From Moniliophthora roreri (lineage: Eukaryota > Basidiomycota > Agaricomycetes > Agaricales > Marasmiaceae), in NCBI GenBank assembly GCA_001466705.2, contig LATX02000248.1, forward strand, positions 150,752 through 214,751: a stretch of 64,000 bases of DNA. The letters run 5' to 3'. A program made the position numbers and the translations under genes. Under the pieces are notes generated by a model that saw nothing but the letters and a program-made list of their open reading frames with translations, made no database searches and was not told where the DNA came from. Positions 47,255 through 59,429 of this stretch are shown here, one piece after another. Within the stretch, counting starts at the first letter, position 1. The number at the start of each line of letters is the position of its first letter.

Positions 47255-49200
47255 CTCACCGTAAATGCTCCATAGCCTATTCTCGCTCCCAACGGAATCG
47301 ATTCTATGTCGAGCTCCAAATCTTGCGCAGGTTGTGGACTGTTGATTTGACAGTGGACGAGTGAGAACCTGGAACTTCGGTTACTAGCCGCAACCCACGT
47401 GCTGGCTATCAACTTACGGTGCTCAAACTTACTCAAGCTTTGCACGGCCTCAAGGGTACCCGACCGCGAATCCGCACGACTCATTCCCAAGCCCTCATTC
47501 CAGCTCTAAATCGGACAATTTGAAAGTACCAATCACGACACTATCCGCCAATTCTCACGACGTCCGGCAGTGATGTTTATACATGCCCACGAAAGTGACT
47601 CCGATGTGGTGATAGCGATCTTGCTTCGGGCGTCGTCGTCGTTTCAGGACCGCCTCTTTGCATCCTTGCAGCAATCGGAATAAATCACTTACGAACACAA
47701 GCGGCAAAAATACGGGCAAAATACGCCACTACCCTGGCGGACCGTCGGTGATGTCGCAGTTGTAGTAGTAATCCTGTGAACGTCGATATCTCGAGTTTGG
47801 AGTCTGGGAGAGTCTGGGGCAAGCATTGCATCGCCTGCAATTGAATCGACCGTTGGGAATCCGCCGGCTCAGGATGGCCAAGGAAAGACTTGCGGTAAGA
47901 ACCCCCCGAACGCAGGGAAATCAACGCTTATTCGCTTCGGTCTCGCAATATAGGTTATTCCATTGGTGTGCCTTTACTAGTGCTTGTAGATCCGCTTATT
48001 ATGATGTCGGACTGGCGTCAGTTGGGCAATTGTTCTGTCGTTCTGCAATCCCAGGCACAACCTCTGGTACAATGTCTGTCCTGGTCACCATTGACCAAGT
48101 CTTCAACCCAAAAGAATAGCGTTTTACATATTTCTACCTGCAATATGAGTCTGAGTCTATGAACGTTCGACAAGACAGCTTTGCCCCTGTGTGGAAGGTT
48201 TCTTGGGTGGGAAAAATCATGCCGCGATTTGTTATTCATCAATCACTGATGTTGAGTTCGTTTCAGCATCCCCATCATGATCTTCTATGTTGACGACAAA
48301 AGTATTCTCAGCTGGTATTGGCCAAGGTTCGTGTCTGTAAGGTTATAGCTCTGTATCTTGGGCTGAACTCTGCATCGTTTTTTTTCTATTGTGAGCTAGC
48401 TGATGCAGGGTTCTTATTTGATACCCGACTCTCATCATCCCGACACGTTTCATAAAGTCTGCTTGGATCAGGAAGAGGCCCGTGGATTCAGTACCTGTCG
48501 TTTAGCAGTCCTCGCTTGGCAGCACTTGCCGAAGATGGCCACTGTCCACACGCAGTCAGTCGGTGTTGTTACACCTTGGTAACTTACCGCAGCTGTGTAA
48601 GTTTCCCGGTGCATACCGTTCCCCATTTTTGGCTTACGTCTTGACGGATACATTCAGCTACCGTGAATTGTTCTCAAACGCCAAAATTTCGCTGCATGAC
48701 ACCTCGCCTTGCCTTTACCATCATTCAAACGACACTCCTGCTTCTTGGAAAGCGTTTCGTTGAGGGGTATGGCATTCGCGGTCGAGATGAAGGGCTCGGG
48801 AAAAAGAGATTTTTACCAATTGGGCGCAGGTCGAACAGCAGAGACCCGGATGCTACCCAAAACTCAAAACCTCTTACCTCCGGCTTGAGGCGCACCGCAA
48901 TGTGCCATCCGTTACAGCGAATTTGCACCAAATACGCGTATGTTTCTGTCGTTACCACTATTCATGAATGATTCAACTATTTCTCAGACCTTGGTTCATG
49001 GGCGGGCGTTAGATGCCTCCATTTTATGCGGACTGCCACTCATCATTACAATACGAAGGGATGAGGCCATAATACGAGACGGGCGCAACCGGTAAGTACC
49101 TAGTTTGATCGATTGCGAAGGAGTTGCTTTCAGGTCGAGTCCCGTCATCCCGGGATAACAGATCCATATAGCATCCTCGGTGCTGTGAGTTCTCATCCTC
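47255..49200. pseudogene. Unrecognised decayed sequence upstream of DyP-1
   Basis: The paired stretches in the two copies differ by many small indels and stops. In copy 2 the frame VIVILFRASSFQERLFTSLE (about 53430-53490) is the longest coding-like piece, and its counterpart in copy 1 (about 47605-47670) is broken. A reverse fragment with PQPAQDLELDIE (near 47310-47345) is also shared. No family is identified. Confidence 0.4.
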
Positions 49201-49218
49201 AAACACAGAACCTGAGGG

Positions 49219-49226
49219 TATATAAG
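49219..49226 (+). promoter_or_regulatory. TATA box of DyP-1
   Basis: TATATAAG stands 89-96 bp before the ATG, in a block (gagggtatataagctgtccc) that is kept almost unchanged in copy 2. Confidence 0.65.
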
Positions 49227-49314
49227 CTGTCCCATTTCTGCAGACTCCAGTAATTCTTTCAACCTTTCCTTTCTCTCTTCAGAAGCCCCTCCTCTCTCTA
49301 TCCTAGTCTTTAGA

Positions 49315-51468
49315 ATGAGATTGACTACAATCTCTGTAGCTGTCGCGCTCATCGTCCAATGCTCCTTCGTCGCTGGAGCGAGTCACCTCAAACCAAGACG
49401 GACGACGTCCATTTTGATCAGTGAGTTGCACATCCACTCCAAAGGGTCCAGAATCAGTGCTTACCCTTCACCAGATCCTGACGCTCAACCCGACTTGCCA
49501 AGTGCGAGCGGGGCTAGAGTGGCTTCTCAAGCAACTGGACTCGACCACAACGACATCCAAGGCGACATCCTGTAAGTCCGACTTGAATTTATGCGACTCG
49601 TCAAAGAAAATAACCTGTTATCTGTAGTGTTGGCATGAAGAAGAACAAAGAACTGTTCTTCTTCTTTAGCATTCAGGATGCCACAGCCTTCAAAGCCAAA
49701 CTTGCCTCTGATATTCACGGTCTCATTACTTCGACCGCTCAGCTTCTTGATACGGCTCTCCAGCCAGCAGTAGCTGCAGTCAACATTGCATTCTCCCAAA
49801 CCGGTCTTACCGCGCTTGGGATTAATGATGATCTCCGGGACCCCGACTTCAGAAAAGGCCAGTTTTCAGATGCTCTTGCGCTCGGGGATCCTGGATCTGG
49901 CAACTGGGTCCAGGGATTCGCTGGGACAGGCGTGCATGGCGTATTTTTGATCGCTTCGGATACCCAGGCGAACGTTGACGCAGAGCTTGCCAATATTCAG
50001 AACATTCTCGGCAACTCTATTACTGAGATCCACCGTCTGCAAGGCGCTGCTCGTCCCGGGAGTGAAGAAGGACATGAACGTATGTCTTTTATTCTGTGTG
50101 AGAAACTTCTTATCATTAACAAACCGTGTCGCAGATTTTGGATTCATGGATGGTATTGGCCAGCCTGCCGTCAAGGGATTTGACCGGGAGGTAGTACCTG
50201 GGCGAAAGGAAGTTGATGCCGGTGTGATTCTTACTGGCTTGGAAGGCGATCGCAATAAAGACTCCAGGCCTGCATGGGCCAAAGGAGGCTCTTTCCTTGC
50301 TTTCCGTCAGCTCAAGCAGCGCGTTCCAGAGTTCAACAAGTTCCTTGCCAATAATGCTCTCACTGTTCCTGGACTTACTCAACAAGAAAACATCGATTTG
50401 CTCGGTGCTAGGATGGTTGGAAGATGGAAGAGTGTAGGTGTCGCTCTGTTTTCCGTTTCCATCTACTCATTACTTGGTAAAAAGGGCGCGCCTATTGATC
50501 TTGCGCCACTTCGTGACGACCCGGTCCTTGGTGCTGACCAGCAGAGGAATAACGACTTCACCTACGTGCACAATGATCCTGGCTTCGACATTAGCACCAA
50601 CCAAACGATGTGCCCGTTCGCCGCTCACACCAGAAAGACAAGACCCCGTGGCGATTTCCAACCCGAAAATACCATCAATCACATTATGCGAGCTGGTATT
50701 CCCTATGGACCTGAAGGCAAGCGACGGTCACTATCGATGATCATACGTAGTGGCTGATGATCTCTTCGTAGTCACCGAAGCAGAAGCTTCTGCACAAGCG
50801 AGCAGTGACTCTCCGGAGCTTGAGCGTGGACTTGCTTTCGGTATGTCTAGGATTCTGTCTGGATGATTAATGTCTAACTTTTACAGTTTCCTACCAATCA
50901 AACATTAACCAAGGGTTTGCTTTCATCCAGAAAGCTTGGGTCAACAATCCAAGGTATGTTTCGTTTCTTCACGAACATAGAGTCATAGATACTCAACTGC
51001 ACTCTCCCCATAACGCCAGCTTCATGTTTGGCCGTACTCGTAAGTCCAATTCGATTTATGGGATGAATAGTTGATGCTAATTTCGTCTCTTTCTAGCCGC
51101 GTAAGCATTGTTTATCTCGCTATAATGTATCTGACTCACTTTGATTCTAACCACGTTGCTTTGATCTCCAGACCTGTAAGTTTCTTCAGCCGTTCTTAAG
51201 CGTACTATGATATTGACGATTGCATACCAGGGTGTTGACCCTATCATCGGTTCTACCAACTCTGGTCCTCCCGGAGATGCTCCTCGTACCGTCAATGGAT
51301 TGGATCCTCTCAATTTCCAGAGACCTATTGTGGTTAATCCCGGTGAGTACACCTTCTGCTGATACCGGGGCCGTGGCTGACAACAAACTATCAGATTTTG
51401 TCGTCTCTCGAGGTGGAGAGTACTTCTTCTCGCCTCCCATTTCAGCACTCCTCACTCTGTCTCAATGA
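49315..51468 (+). CDS. Dye-decolorizing heme peroxidase, copy 1
   Basis: Twelve exons close to exactly 511 aa: 49315-49420, 49475-49571, 49628-50079, 50135-50433, 50485-50716, 50772-50840, 50887-50953, 51020-51039, 51097-51100, 51172-51175, 51231-51342 and 51395-51468. A signal peptide (MRLTTISVAVALIVQCSFVA) shows secretion. The GXXDG motif with the distal catalytic Asp is GFMDGIGQP. The probable proximal heme His is in CPFAAHTRKTRPR and the distal Arg in HIMRAGIPYGPE. The C-terminal block is FVVSRGGEYFFSPPIS. Fungal DyPs use H2O2 to oxidise phenols, dyes and lignin-related compounds outside the cell. Oddities are a GC-AG intron at 50717-50771 and two successive 4-nt exons. No lesion is visible. 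Confidence 0.93.
50717..50771 (+). other. GC-AG intron in DyP-1 (55 nt)
   Basis: The donor GAAG|GCAAGC and acceptor TTCGTAG join GPE to VTEAEA. The equivalent intron in DyP-2 is 53 nt, so a 2-nt length difference is tolerated, as expected for spliced-out sequence. Confidence 0.8.
51097..51175 (+). other. Two successive 4-nt microexons in DyP-1
   Basis: Exon ccgc at 51097-51100 and exon acct at 51172-51175 each sit between a TAG/CAG acceptor and a GTAAG donor. Joined to the final C of the preceding exon they code Pro-Ala-Pro between FMFGRT and GVDPIIG. Both are required for the 511-aa frame to close. Confidence 0.8.
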
Positions 51469-52929
51469 TTGGTCTAAGGATTCGTGCCAAATAAACGGAC
51501 TCATTCTTATACTCATAGGGCTTACGGATAAATATAGTCTTCTCATTTATTATTACTGTAGAGGGCTGTATCTGTGGATAAAGGACAATTTTTATTAAAC
51601 AGGCGCATTAGACTCCTTCGTAAATTCCACAAGGGCAGACAGGAACGTAACGAAAGCCAACGAGCGGTCGAAGTCCTGCCGACCTGAATAGTCCCCAGGC
51701 CGACTCAATCGCTCGTGCCTCGCTTAACTGAATTTCCCGTCATATCAAATGAGTGGCTGCAGCGATTTGAGGCTTGGGGGAGACTAAATCCCCCACGCTC
51801 CTGTCTTTCTTCAACTACCACCGTTGTTCTCGAGCCGTGCCCACCACTCAATATTGCAGCGCGAAGATATCCACATTCGTAACTCAGGCTCCTAGCGGAT
51901 TGGATTTGGATAGGATTCGGTTGGATCGGATTCGGATGTATCCCCGCTTTTGGTTCCCAATCCAGGTGTTAGGTGACTTGAGGCTGTGTAGTGTTCGGTA
52001 CAGTCCCTCATCTCATTCTTGATTGTACATCTTCACTGTTGTTACTCGCAATCTAATGTTCTGCCGCCACGATACCCAGTAATGTATTTTGCACTCGAAA
52101 CAGGCTCTTGGTTAATATCCATTCATTTCCCTACTTCGGTACATGATTGTGTACTTTTGTGGTTGTAAATATGCCTAGCGATGTTTATCGGATATATTTC
52201 TGGTCATCGAAGGGCTTAGACGAGGCGTTTTGAGTAATGTGGGAAAAAGGAACGAACAGTGCTACTAATGACCGAGTGGGGAGGGGAGATCATCTTTTTT
52301 GAGGCCCAAAATCCCAGCGCTGTCCACCGATCAATTACTTGCTGTTTTGCGGAGATGTTTAAACAGTCTTGAAGTGTGTTTCCGGGTCCTATTCAAGAAG
52401 GTGCAACTGTTAAAGCGGAGCCTGAAGCTGGTATGAGCAATGTGAAGATGGACATCTGAGAGCTGGGCATGCACGCCTCCTATTCATCTCGATAATGTGC
52501 GGGCGCAGGTGACTGGTCGCGGTGGATGATGCTAGTAGTCGTATGTCTGGAAGTGCATCTCAGCCCACCGAGCCGGAACAATATTTGATAGGACTCACCA
52601 AGAGTTCTGATGGCGACATCAACGATCTCACTCTATGGAATACTTGACGACCACTACTCGCAGCCTAGAATCTAATGTCCGTATCTGCCCCCGAGTTGCG
52701 AGGCACTTGGGAACAGTGAATATTTCTTTCTTGATCCTGTCTGGCGTTCTGGACATGGTAGGTGGACATGGTAGGTTGAGAAGCGGAACCAAGGGACTAA
52801 GAACATAGTGTACACCTATTCATGACAGAGGACACGAGGCGAAAGTTGAGGACATTTCGGTGCGGGTTTAGAATCTTCGGCGTTGTTTTGCTGTGCCTAG
52901 AACAAAATGACTTGTCATAGAATGTAACA
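51469..52929. other. Spacer between the two duplicated segments
   Basis: Bases 51469-51706 are the end of copy 1. The rest, 51707-52929, is single-copy within this window and I see no gene. A reverse copy of the ATCCG-rich repeat lies at 51888-51945. Confidence 0.5.
51888..51945. repeat. Second copy of the ATCCG-rich repeat, inverted
   Basis: Reads ctcctagcggattggatttg and then repeated ggattcgg units. It is the reverse complement of the right part of 43810-43940 with some changes. Confidence 0.5.
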
Positions 52930-55123
52930 GCGAAACTCACCGCAAACCCTCCATAGCGTATCCTCGCTTCTCCGACTAAATCAGTTCTATGTCCAGCTCC
53001 GGATTCTGCGCAGGTTGTGGAACGTTAAGACAAGCTCTGGAAAGGCGTGTGCGTGAGAACTTGGAACTTTTGTTTCTTGCCCGGTGCCGCGACGAACTCG
53101 CGCTGTGCTGGCTGCCAACATTCAACAATACGCAGCATTCAACGGTACGCAAGCTTTGCCCAGCCTTCTGCAAGCGACGAATTCAATTGCTATCTGCAAC
53201 TCACGCTTTATAATAGTGCCTTTATCCCCAGCATCCTCACAACAGTATTCACCTTATCCGATCATCCCCATATCACAAGTCTTCTCATCGCACGATTCAT
53301 TCGAATTACTATTCCAGTTATGAATCGGACAGTTTGAAAATACCAATCACGGTCCTTCCGTCGACTTTGGCTCAATTCGCGACGGCCTGGAAAATGTAGT
53401 GCCCACCAAAGTTTACGACTCTACGAGGGTGATAGTGATCTTGTTTCGCGCGTCGTCGTTCCAGGAACGCCTCTTTACATCCCTGGAGCAATTGAAACAG
53501 GTTACTACGGTACTCTATTACGAATACAAGCGGCAAGATGTGCCCTTACCAGAGAATTGGATCGAGTTTTTGACAGTCGTTCTACTCTCCGTCACTGCCC
53601 GCCAGTACCTAATACTCTTCGGTACTACCCAGTCGGTGAAGTTACAGTGATGTCGGGCTCCTACACATTGCTCACAAGTTACTTGGTGCCTGTACATGCA
53701 TGTCAGTATTCCGAATTTGGAGTCTGGGGCGCTGTTATGTCGCCATCAATTGAATACCCTGTTGGCAGTCCGTTGGCGTGGATTCTTCCGCTGCTTGGGA
53801 TGGCCAAGGAAAGACTTGCCGTGAGAAGCTTCTGAATGCAGGGTGATCAACGCTCATTAACTTCGGTCTCGCAATACAGGTTATTTCATTGGTGTGCCTT
53901 CACCAATGTTTGTGGATCCGTTTCTTATGATGCCGGATTATTGTTCTATCAGTCTGCGAGCCCAAGCACAACCTTTGGGATAATGTCTGTCCTGATTACC
54001 AAGTCTTCAACCCAAAAGAATGGCGTTTTACAAATTTCTATCTGCAATATGAGCCCAAGTCTACGAACGATCAACAAGACAGTTTTGTCCCTGTATGAAG
54101 GTTTCATGGGTGGGAAAATCGTAGTACGAATTGTTATCATCAATCGCTGGTGTTTGGTTCGTTTCGGCATCCCTATCTTCTACGTTGACGCCTACTGATG
54201 CCTGGAAGAGTATCCTTGGTTGGCATTGACCAAGGTTCGTGTCTGTAAGATTATCGCTCCGTATCTTGGGCTGAACTCCGCTTCTTTTCGATAGCAATTT
54301 AGGTGTGAGGTGGCTGATGCAGGGTTCTTATTTGATACCCGAATCTCATCAATTCGTGAAGTCTGCTTGAATCAGAAAAAAGCCCATGGATTTGTACCTG
54401 CCGTTTGACAGTCCCCGTAGGAAACGCTTGGCAGCACTTGCCGGAGAGGGCTACCGTCCACACGCAGTCAGTCGGTGTTGTTACATCTTGGTAACTTACC
54501 GCAACTGTGTGAGTTTCTCGGTGGGTATCAGTTCTCCATTTTTCGTTTACGTTTTGACAAATGCATTCAGCCACCTCAAATTCAGGACTATGCAGGATCG
54601 AGAGCTGATGGATTGTCTCAAACGCCGAAATTTCGCCGCATGACTCCTCATCTCGCCTTTATCATCGTTTTAACGACACTGCTTCTTGGAAAGCGTTTCG
54701 TTGAGGAATATAGCATTTGCAGTCTAGATGAAAGGCTCGAGGAGAAGAGATTTCTATCTGTTGGGCGCAGTTCGAAGAGCAAAGACTCGGATGCTACCGA
54801 CGTACCTCAGGCTCAATGGGCCATCCATCTGTCACAGCGACTTTGCATCGAGTACGGGTATGTTTCTGCCGTTACCACTGTCAATGAATGATTCAGCTAT
54901 TTCTCGGGCCTCGACTCACAGGCGGGCATTAGATGCCTTCATTTTATGCGAACTACCACTCATTACAATATGAAGGGATGATGCCATAAACCAGTACAAG
55001 GAGATGAGTGCAACCGGTAAGTACCTAGTTTGATCCAGTGCGAAGGGGTTACTTTCAGGTCAAGTCCCGTTATCCCGGAATAATAGATCCATACAGCATC
55101 TCCAGTAGCGCAGATCCTGAGGG

Positions 55124-55131
55124 TATATAAG
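55124..55131 (+). promoter_or_regulatory. TATA box of DyP-2
   Basis: TATATAAG 87-94 bp before the start codon, at the same place and in the same context as in copy 1. Confidence 0.65.
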
Positions 55132-55217
55132 CTGTCCCGTTTCTGCAAGTTCAGCAGTTCTCCCAACCCCTCAACTCTCTACAGAGACTCCATCTCTTTT
55201 TACCCTCGTGTTTAAAA

Positions 55218-57366
55218 ATGAGGTTGACCACAATCTCTGTAGCTGTCGCGCTCATCGTCCAATGCTCCTTCGTCGCTGGAGCGGGTCATCTCAAACCAAG
55301 ACGGACAAAGTCCATTTTGATTAGTGAGTTGCACATCCACTCCAAAGGGTCCAGAATCAGTGCTTACCCTTTACCAGACCCTGACGCTCAACCCGACTTG
55401 CCAACCGCGAGTGAGGCTAGAGTGGCTTCTCAAGCCATTGGACTCAATCTGAACGATATCCAAGGTGACATCCTGTAAGTTCGAGCTAGAATCATGCGAC
55501 TCGTCAAAGAAAATGACCCGTAATCTGTAGCGTTGGCATGAAGAAGGACAAAGAACTGTTCTTCTTCTTTAGCATTCAGAATGCCACATCCTTCAAAGCC
55601 AAACTTGCCTCTGATATTCACGGTCTCGTTACCTCGACCACTCAGCTTCTTGATGTGGCTCTCCAGCCAGTGACTGCGGTCAACATTGCATTCTCCAAAA
55701 CTGGTCTTACCACGCTCGGGATTAATGATGATCTCCAGGACTTTGGCTTTAGTAGTGGCCAATTTTCAGATGCTCTTGCACTCGGGGATCCTGGAACTGG
55801 CAACTGGGTCCAGGGATTCGCTGGGACAGGCGTGCACGGCGTATTTTTGATCGCATCGGACACCCAGGCGAACATTGACGCAGAGCTTGCCAACATTCAG
55901 AACATTCTCGGCAGCTCTATTACTGAGATCCATCGTCTGCAAGGTGCCGCTCGTCCAGGAAATGAAAAAGGACACGAACGTATGTCTATCATTTGGTGTG
56001 AGAAGCTTCTTATCACTAACAAACCATGGCGTAGACTTTGGATACATGGACGGTATTAGCCAGCCTGCTGTCAGAGGATTCGTACAGAACCCACTTCCTG
56101 GGCAGGCCGAAATTGACGCTGGTGTGATTCTTACTGGCGAGGAAGGTGATTTCAGTGCAGACTTCAGGCCTGCATGGACCAAAGGAGGCTCTTTCCTTGC
56201 TTTCCGTCAGCTTAAGCAGCGCGTTCCGGAGTTCAATAAGTTCCTTGCCAACAACGCTCTCACCGTCCCTGGACTTACTCAACAAGAAAACATCGATTTG
56301 CTCGGTGCTAGGATGGTTGGAAGATGGAAGAGTGTAGGTGTCGCTCTCTTTTTTGTTTCCATCTACTCATTACTTGGTAAAAAGGGCGCGCCTATTGACC
56401 TTACACCACTTCATGACGACCCGGTCCTTGCTGCTGACCCACAGAGGAATAACTTCTTCAACTACGTGCACAATGACCCTAACTTCCAAATCAGCACCAA
56501 CCAAACGATGTGCCCGTTCGCCGCTCACACCAGGAAGACAAGACCCCGCGGCGATTTCCAACCCGAAAATGCTTTCAACCACATTATGCGAGCTGGTATT
56601 CCCTATGGACCTGAAGGCAAGCGACGATCTATCAATAATCATACGTAGTGGCTGATGATCTCTTCGTAGTCACTGGAGCAGAATCTTCTGCGCAGGTGAG
56701 CAGTGACTCTCCGGAGCTTGAGCGTGGACTTGCTTTCGGTATGTCTAGGACTCTGTCTGGATGATCAATGTCTGACTTTTACAGTTTCCTACCAATCAAA
56801 CATTAACCGAGGGTTTGCTTTCATCCAAAAAGCCTGGGTTGACAATGCAAAGTACGTTTCGTTCTTCGCAAACATAGAGTCGTAGATACTCAACTACGCC
56901 TCCCCATCGAATTTAGCTTCATGTTTGGCCGTACTCGTAAGTCCAATTCAATTTATGGGATGAATAGTCGATACTAATTCCGTCTTCTTCTAGCTGCGTA
57001 AGCATTGTTTATCTCGTATAATGTATCTGGCTCACTTTGGTTATGATCACGTTCCTTTGATTTCCAGACCTGTAAGCTTCCTCAACCGTTCTTAAGCGTA
57101 CTATGATATTGACGATTGCATACCAGGGTGTTGACCCTATCATCGGTTCTACCAACTCTGGTCCTCCCGGAGACGCTCCCCGTACCGTCAACGGATTGGA
57201 TCCTCTCAATTTCCAGAGACCTATCGTGATTAATACTGGTGAGTGCACCTTCTGCTGGTACTGGGGCCGTGCTGACAACAATTTATCAGATTTTGTCGTC
57301 TCTCGAGGTGGAGAGTACTTCTTCTCGCCTCCCATTTCAGCACTCCTCAGCACTCTGTCTCAATGA
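55218..57366 (+). CDS. Dye-decolorizing heme peroxidase, copy 2
   Basis: The same twelve-exon structure as copy 1 again gives 511 aa: 55218-55323, 55378-55474, 55531-55979, 56035-56333, 56385-56616, 56670-56738, 56785-56851, 56917-56936, 56994-56997, 57068-57071, 57127-57238 and 57290-57366. Exon 3 is one codon shorter and the last exon one codon longer than in copy 1. The signal peptide is conserved. The GXXDG motif is GYMDGISQP, with Phe to Tyr and Gly to Ser relative to copy 1. The probable heme His and distal Arg regions are unchanged. The differences FDREVVPGRKEVDAG versus FVQNPLPGQAEIDAG lie just after the catalytic motif and could affect substrate access, which is inference. Both copies appear functional. 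Confidence 0.93.
56617..56669 (+). other. GC-AG intron in DyP-2 (53 nt)
   Basis: Same position and GC donor as in DyP-1, with acceptor TTCGTAG. It joins GPE to VTGAES. Confidence 0.8.
56994..57071 (+). other. Two successive 4-nt microexons in DyP-2
   Basis: Exon ctgc at 56994-56997 and exon acct at 57068-57071. The first differs from copy 1 by one silent change (Pro codon), which is what selection on a real exon would allow. Confidence 0.8.
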
Positions 57367-57654
57367 TTGGTCTAAGAATTCATCAAATGAACGGACTTAT
57401 TCTTGTATCTAAAAGGGCTTACGGATAACCGCAGTCTTCTCGTTTATTATTATTGTAGAAGGCTGTACTTGTAGATAAAGGTCAATTTTTTTCTTCTAAA
57501 CAAGCAAATAGGGAGCGCATTATACTCTCTCGCAAACTCCACAAGGGCAGACGGCAAGTTCAAGACTATCGACTATTCGAATGTTTCCTCTTAGAATGTA
57601 ACGAAAACAACGGTTGAAGTCCCGCCGACCTGAATAGTCTCCCCCAGGCCGACA

Positions 57655-57960
57655 CAAATTGGAACGTCATCAAGACAGATCCAACGAATATAATGAATGG
57701 GTAACAAAACACCTGAACGAATGGGAGGACAAGGGCTTCATTGGAGTCGAAAATGCTCCACTACTGCCAACGGTCTCGTCCCTTGCCCCTACACGCGAGT
57801 GTACGGGAACACCGATTATGTCGGTCTAGTAACTCCTGCAAGCCGAGAAGAGGGAGATAACTGGCCCATTTTTCCGTGCAACAGATGGGGGAGCTCCCAG
57901 CCAAATTCCACGCCCTTTTACCGCGGCCGCGTGATAATGTGGCTAAGGCACACGTAGTAC
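57655..57960 (+). pseudogene. RNase H-like retroelement fragment
   Basis: Translation gives NVIKTDPTNIMNG and, after a one-base shift, VTKHLNEWEDKGFIGVENAPLL. These resemble the RNase H domain attached to fungal non-LTR elements (TDS.YV..GLTKHL..WE..G.IGV). What follows is broken. It sits at the right edge of the duplicated segment. The call rests on one motif only. Confidence 0.35.
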
Positions 57961-58640
57961 ATTGGCTGCGTGGTTTTGCCTGTGAGGAGCTACACCGATG
58001 ACGAGTTGATATATGAGGGTGAGGTGTGTTGCCGTACATCTGTCACATAACATTTCAAATATCCAGCGACCTCGGCTAACGTCAACTTTTTTCTATCTCC
58101 CTTTCCTCTTCGTCTCCCTTGCTCTCCCTTGTACCCAATGCCCCCAGGGAGGTCAAATATACATTTTGGACCTATTCCCAGCATGGGAGAGGCACATCGA
58201 CACTGTACTTTCCGTCGCTCAATGACCTTTACGAAATGGCCACATGTAGACAAATATCTGGGACATATGTTGAGGATATTTGATCCGTCTGTGCTGCAGA
58301 ATATCCGTGGTGTAGCCAAAGGCTGGGCGACGAGTAGGCGAGATAAGGGACACGGGCCGAGGCGCCCCTCGTATTCCAGGCTGCAAGAAACTGGCCAAAT
58401 TTGAAGATGAAAAATTGCATTCGAGCGTCTCTCGCCGTGGTGTCTACTCTTTGAGTCTTCGAGTCTTCAAAATCTCCTGGAAGGCCGAACTCATACATGT
58501 TGGCGATTTATGCTGACCCACTTGAAGTTGAAACGGTCATGCCTCGCTGACATACACCGCCCTGAATGCAATTTTCCCACACTCCCGTCTTTCTTCCCAA
58601 CCGCCGTGCCCACTCATCACCAAAACTGACAAGAAGTTAC
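57961..58640. other. Intergenic, no gene seen
   Basis: This is the last stretch with normal CpG content before the AT-rich block. Only short frames are present. Confidence 0.45.
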
Positions 58641-58800
58641 AACAGTAATAGGTTGGTATGTAATACAATACATACCTTATAAAATGGCATATAATTATCA
58701 TGCCCTTTATAACAAGGCTATGTGGTATTGTAAGGCCCATAACATGAGGCAGCACATTACAGGGATTGCAATGAGTTGTAGCTGTTATGTCATGTTATGA

Positions 58801-58876
58801 GCATTATATCATGTTACAGGCAATATATCACATTACAGGCATTATATCACATTACAGGAAATATATCATGTTGTGA
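58801..58876. repeat. 19-bp tandem repeat, four units
   Basis: Units begin at 58801, 58820, 58839 and 58858, each exactly 19 bp. The consensus is gcattatatcacattacag. Partial, more diverged units flank it on both sides, and similar words occur in opposite orientation near 60010-60050. Confidence 0.85.
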
Positions 58877-59429
58877 GCATAATGTACTATAAGATATGCT
58901 AGTCCAATTCTAAGTGCAGCCATACAATGGACAGATAGAAAGAATCATATATTGACTCAATATACATACATACACATGGAGTATCACTAGCAACTTAGAT
59001 ATAAGTATATACAATCAACACTACAACCCAGATAGCCTATCCATGGCAAACAAGGTGTCTAGAGAAATGGATGAGTGAGTATGTAGCCAAAAAGATTCAG
59101 AAGGAGCATGCTTACTGAAGTAGGTGTCATAGTAGGGCTGATGACTGAAGACCTTATGACAGTATCATTAGTGAGCTAGATGAGAGTAAAAAAGATGAAC
59201 CTATTGTGGAACACACTTAGACAGGGGCAGGCACCAATAATATGATAGATGGAGGATGGTGTGAATGGTCAGACATGATGTGGGGTTCAAGGGGTTGGAC
59301 CTAAACTTGAAATTGTAAGAGCCAATATCATAAAATAAACTGTGAATGATGTGCCTTCTTTCAGCTGACACCAAGTACTGGTGTCATTGATACATGTAGT
59401 TGGTGTGCTGATGATATTGTTCAGTGTTG

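Larger units (their letters stand above)
47255..51706. repeat. Segmental duplicate, copy 1 (carries DyP-1)
   Basis: This segment is collinear with 52930-57658. Matching landmarks are the reverse-strand coding fragment near 47300, ttcaacccaaaagaat (48101), the peroxidase promoter and gene, and the 3' flank up to gccgacctgaatagt (about 51680). Between 47255 and 49200 both copies hold decayed coding-like sequence that I do not recognise. Confidence 0.8.
52930..57658. repeat. Segmental duplicate, copy 2 (carries DyP-2)
   Basis: This segment is collinear with 47255-51706. The peroxidase gene is more similar between copies than the upstream stretch, where indels are frequent. That fits selection on the genes and decay of the rest. 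The non-genic part 52930-55120 holds no gene I can name. Confidence 0.8.
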
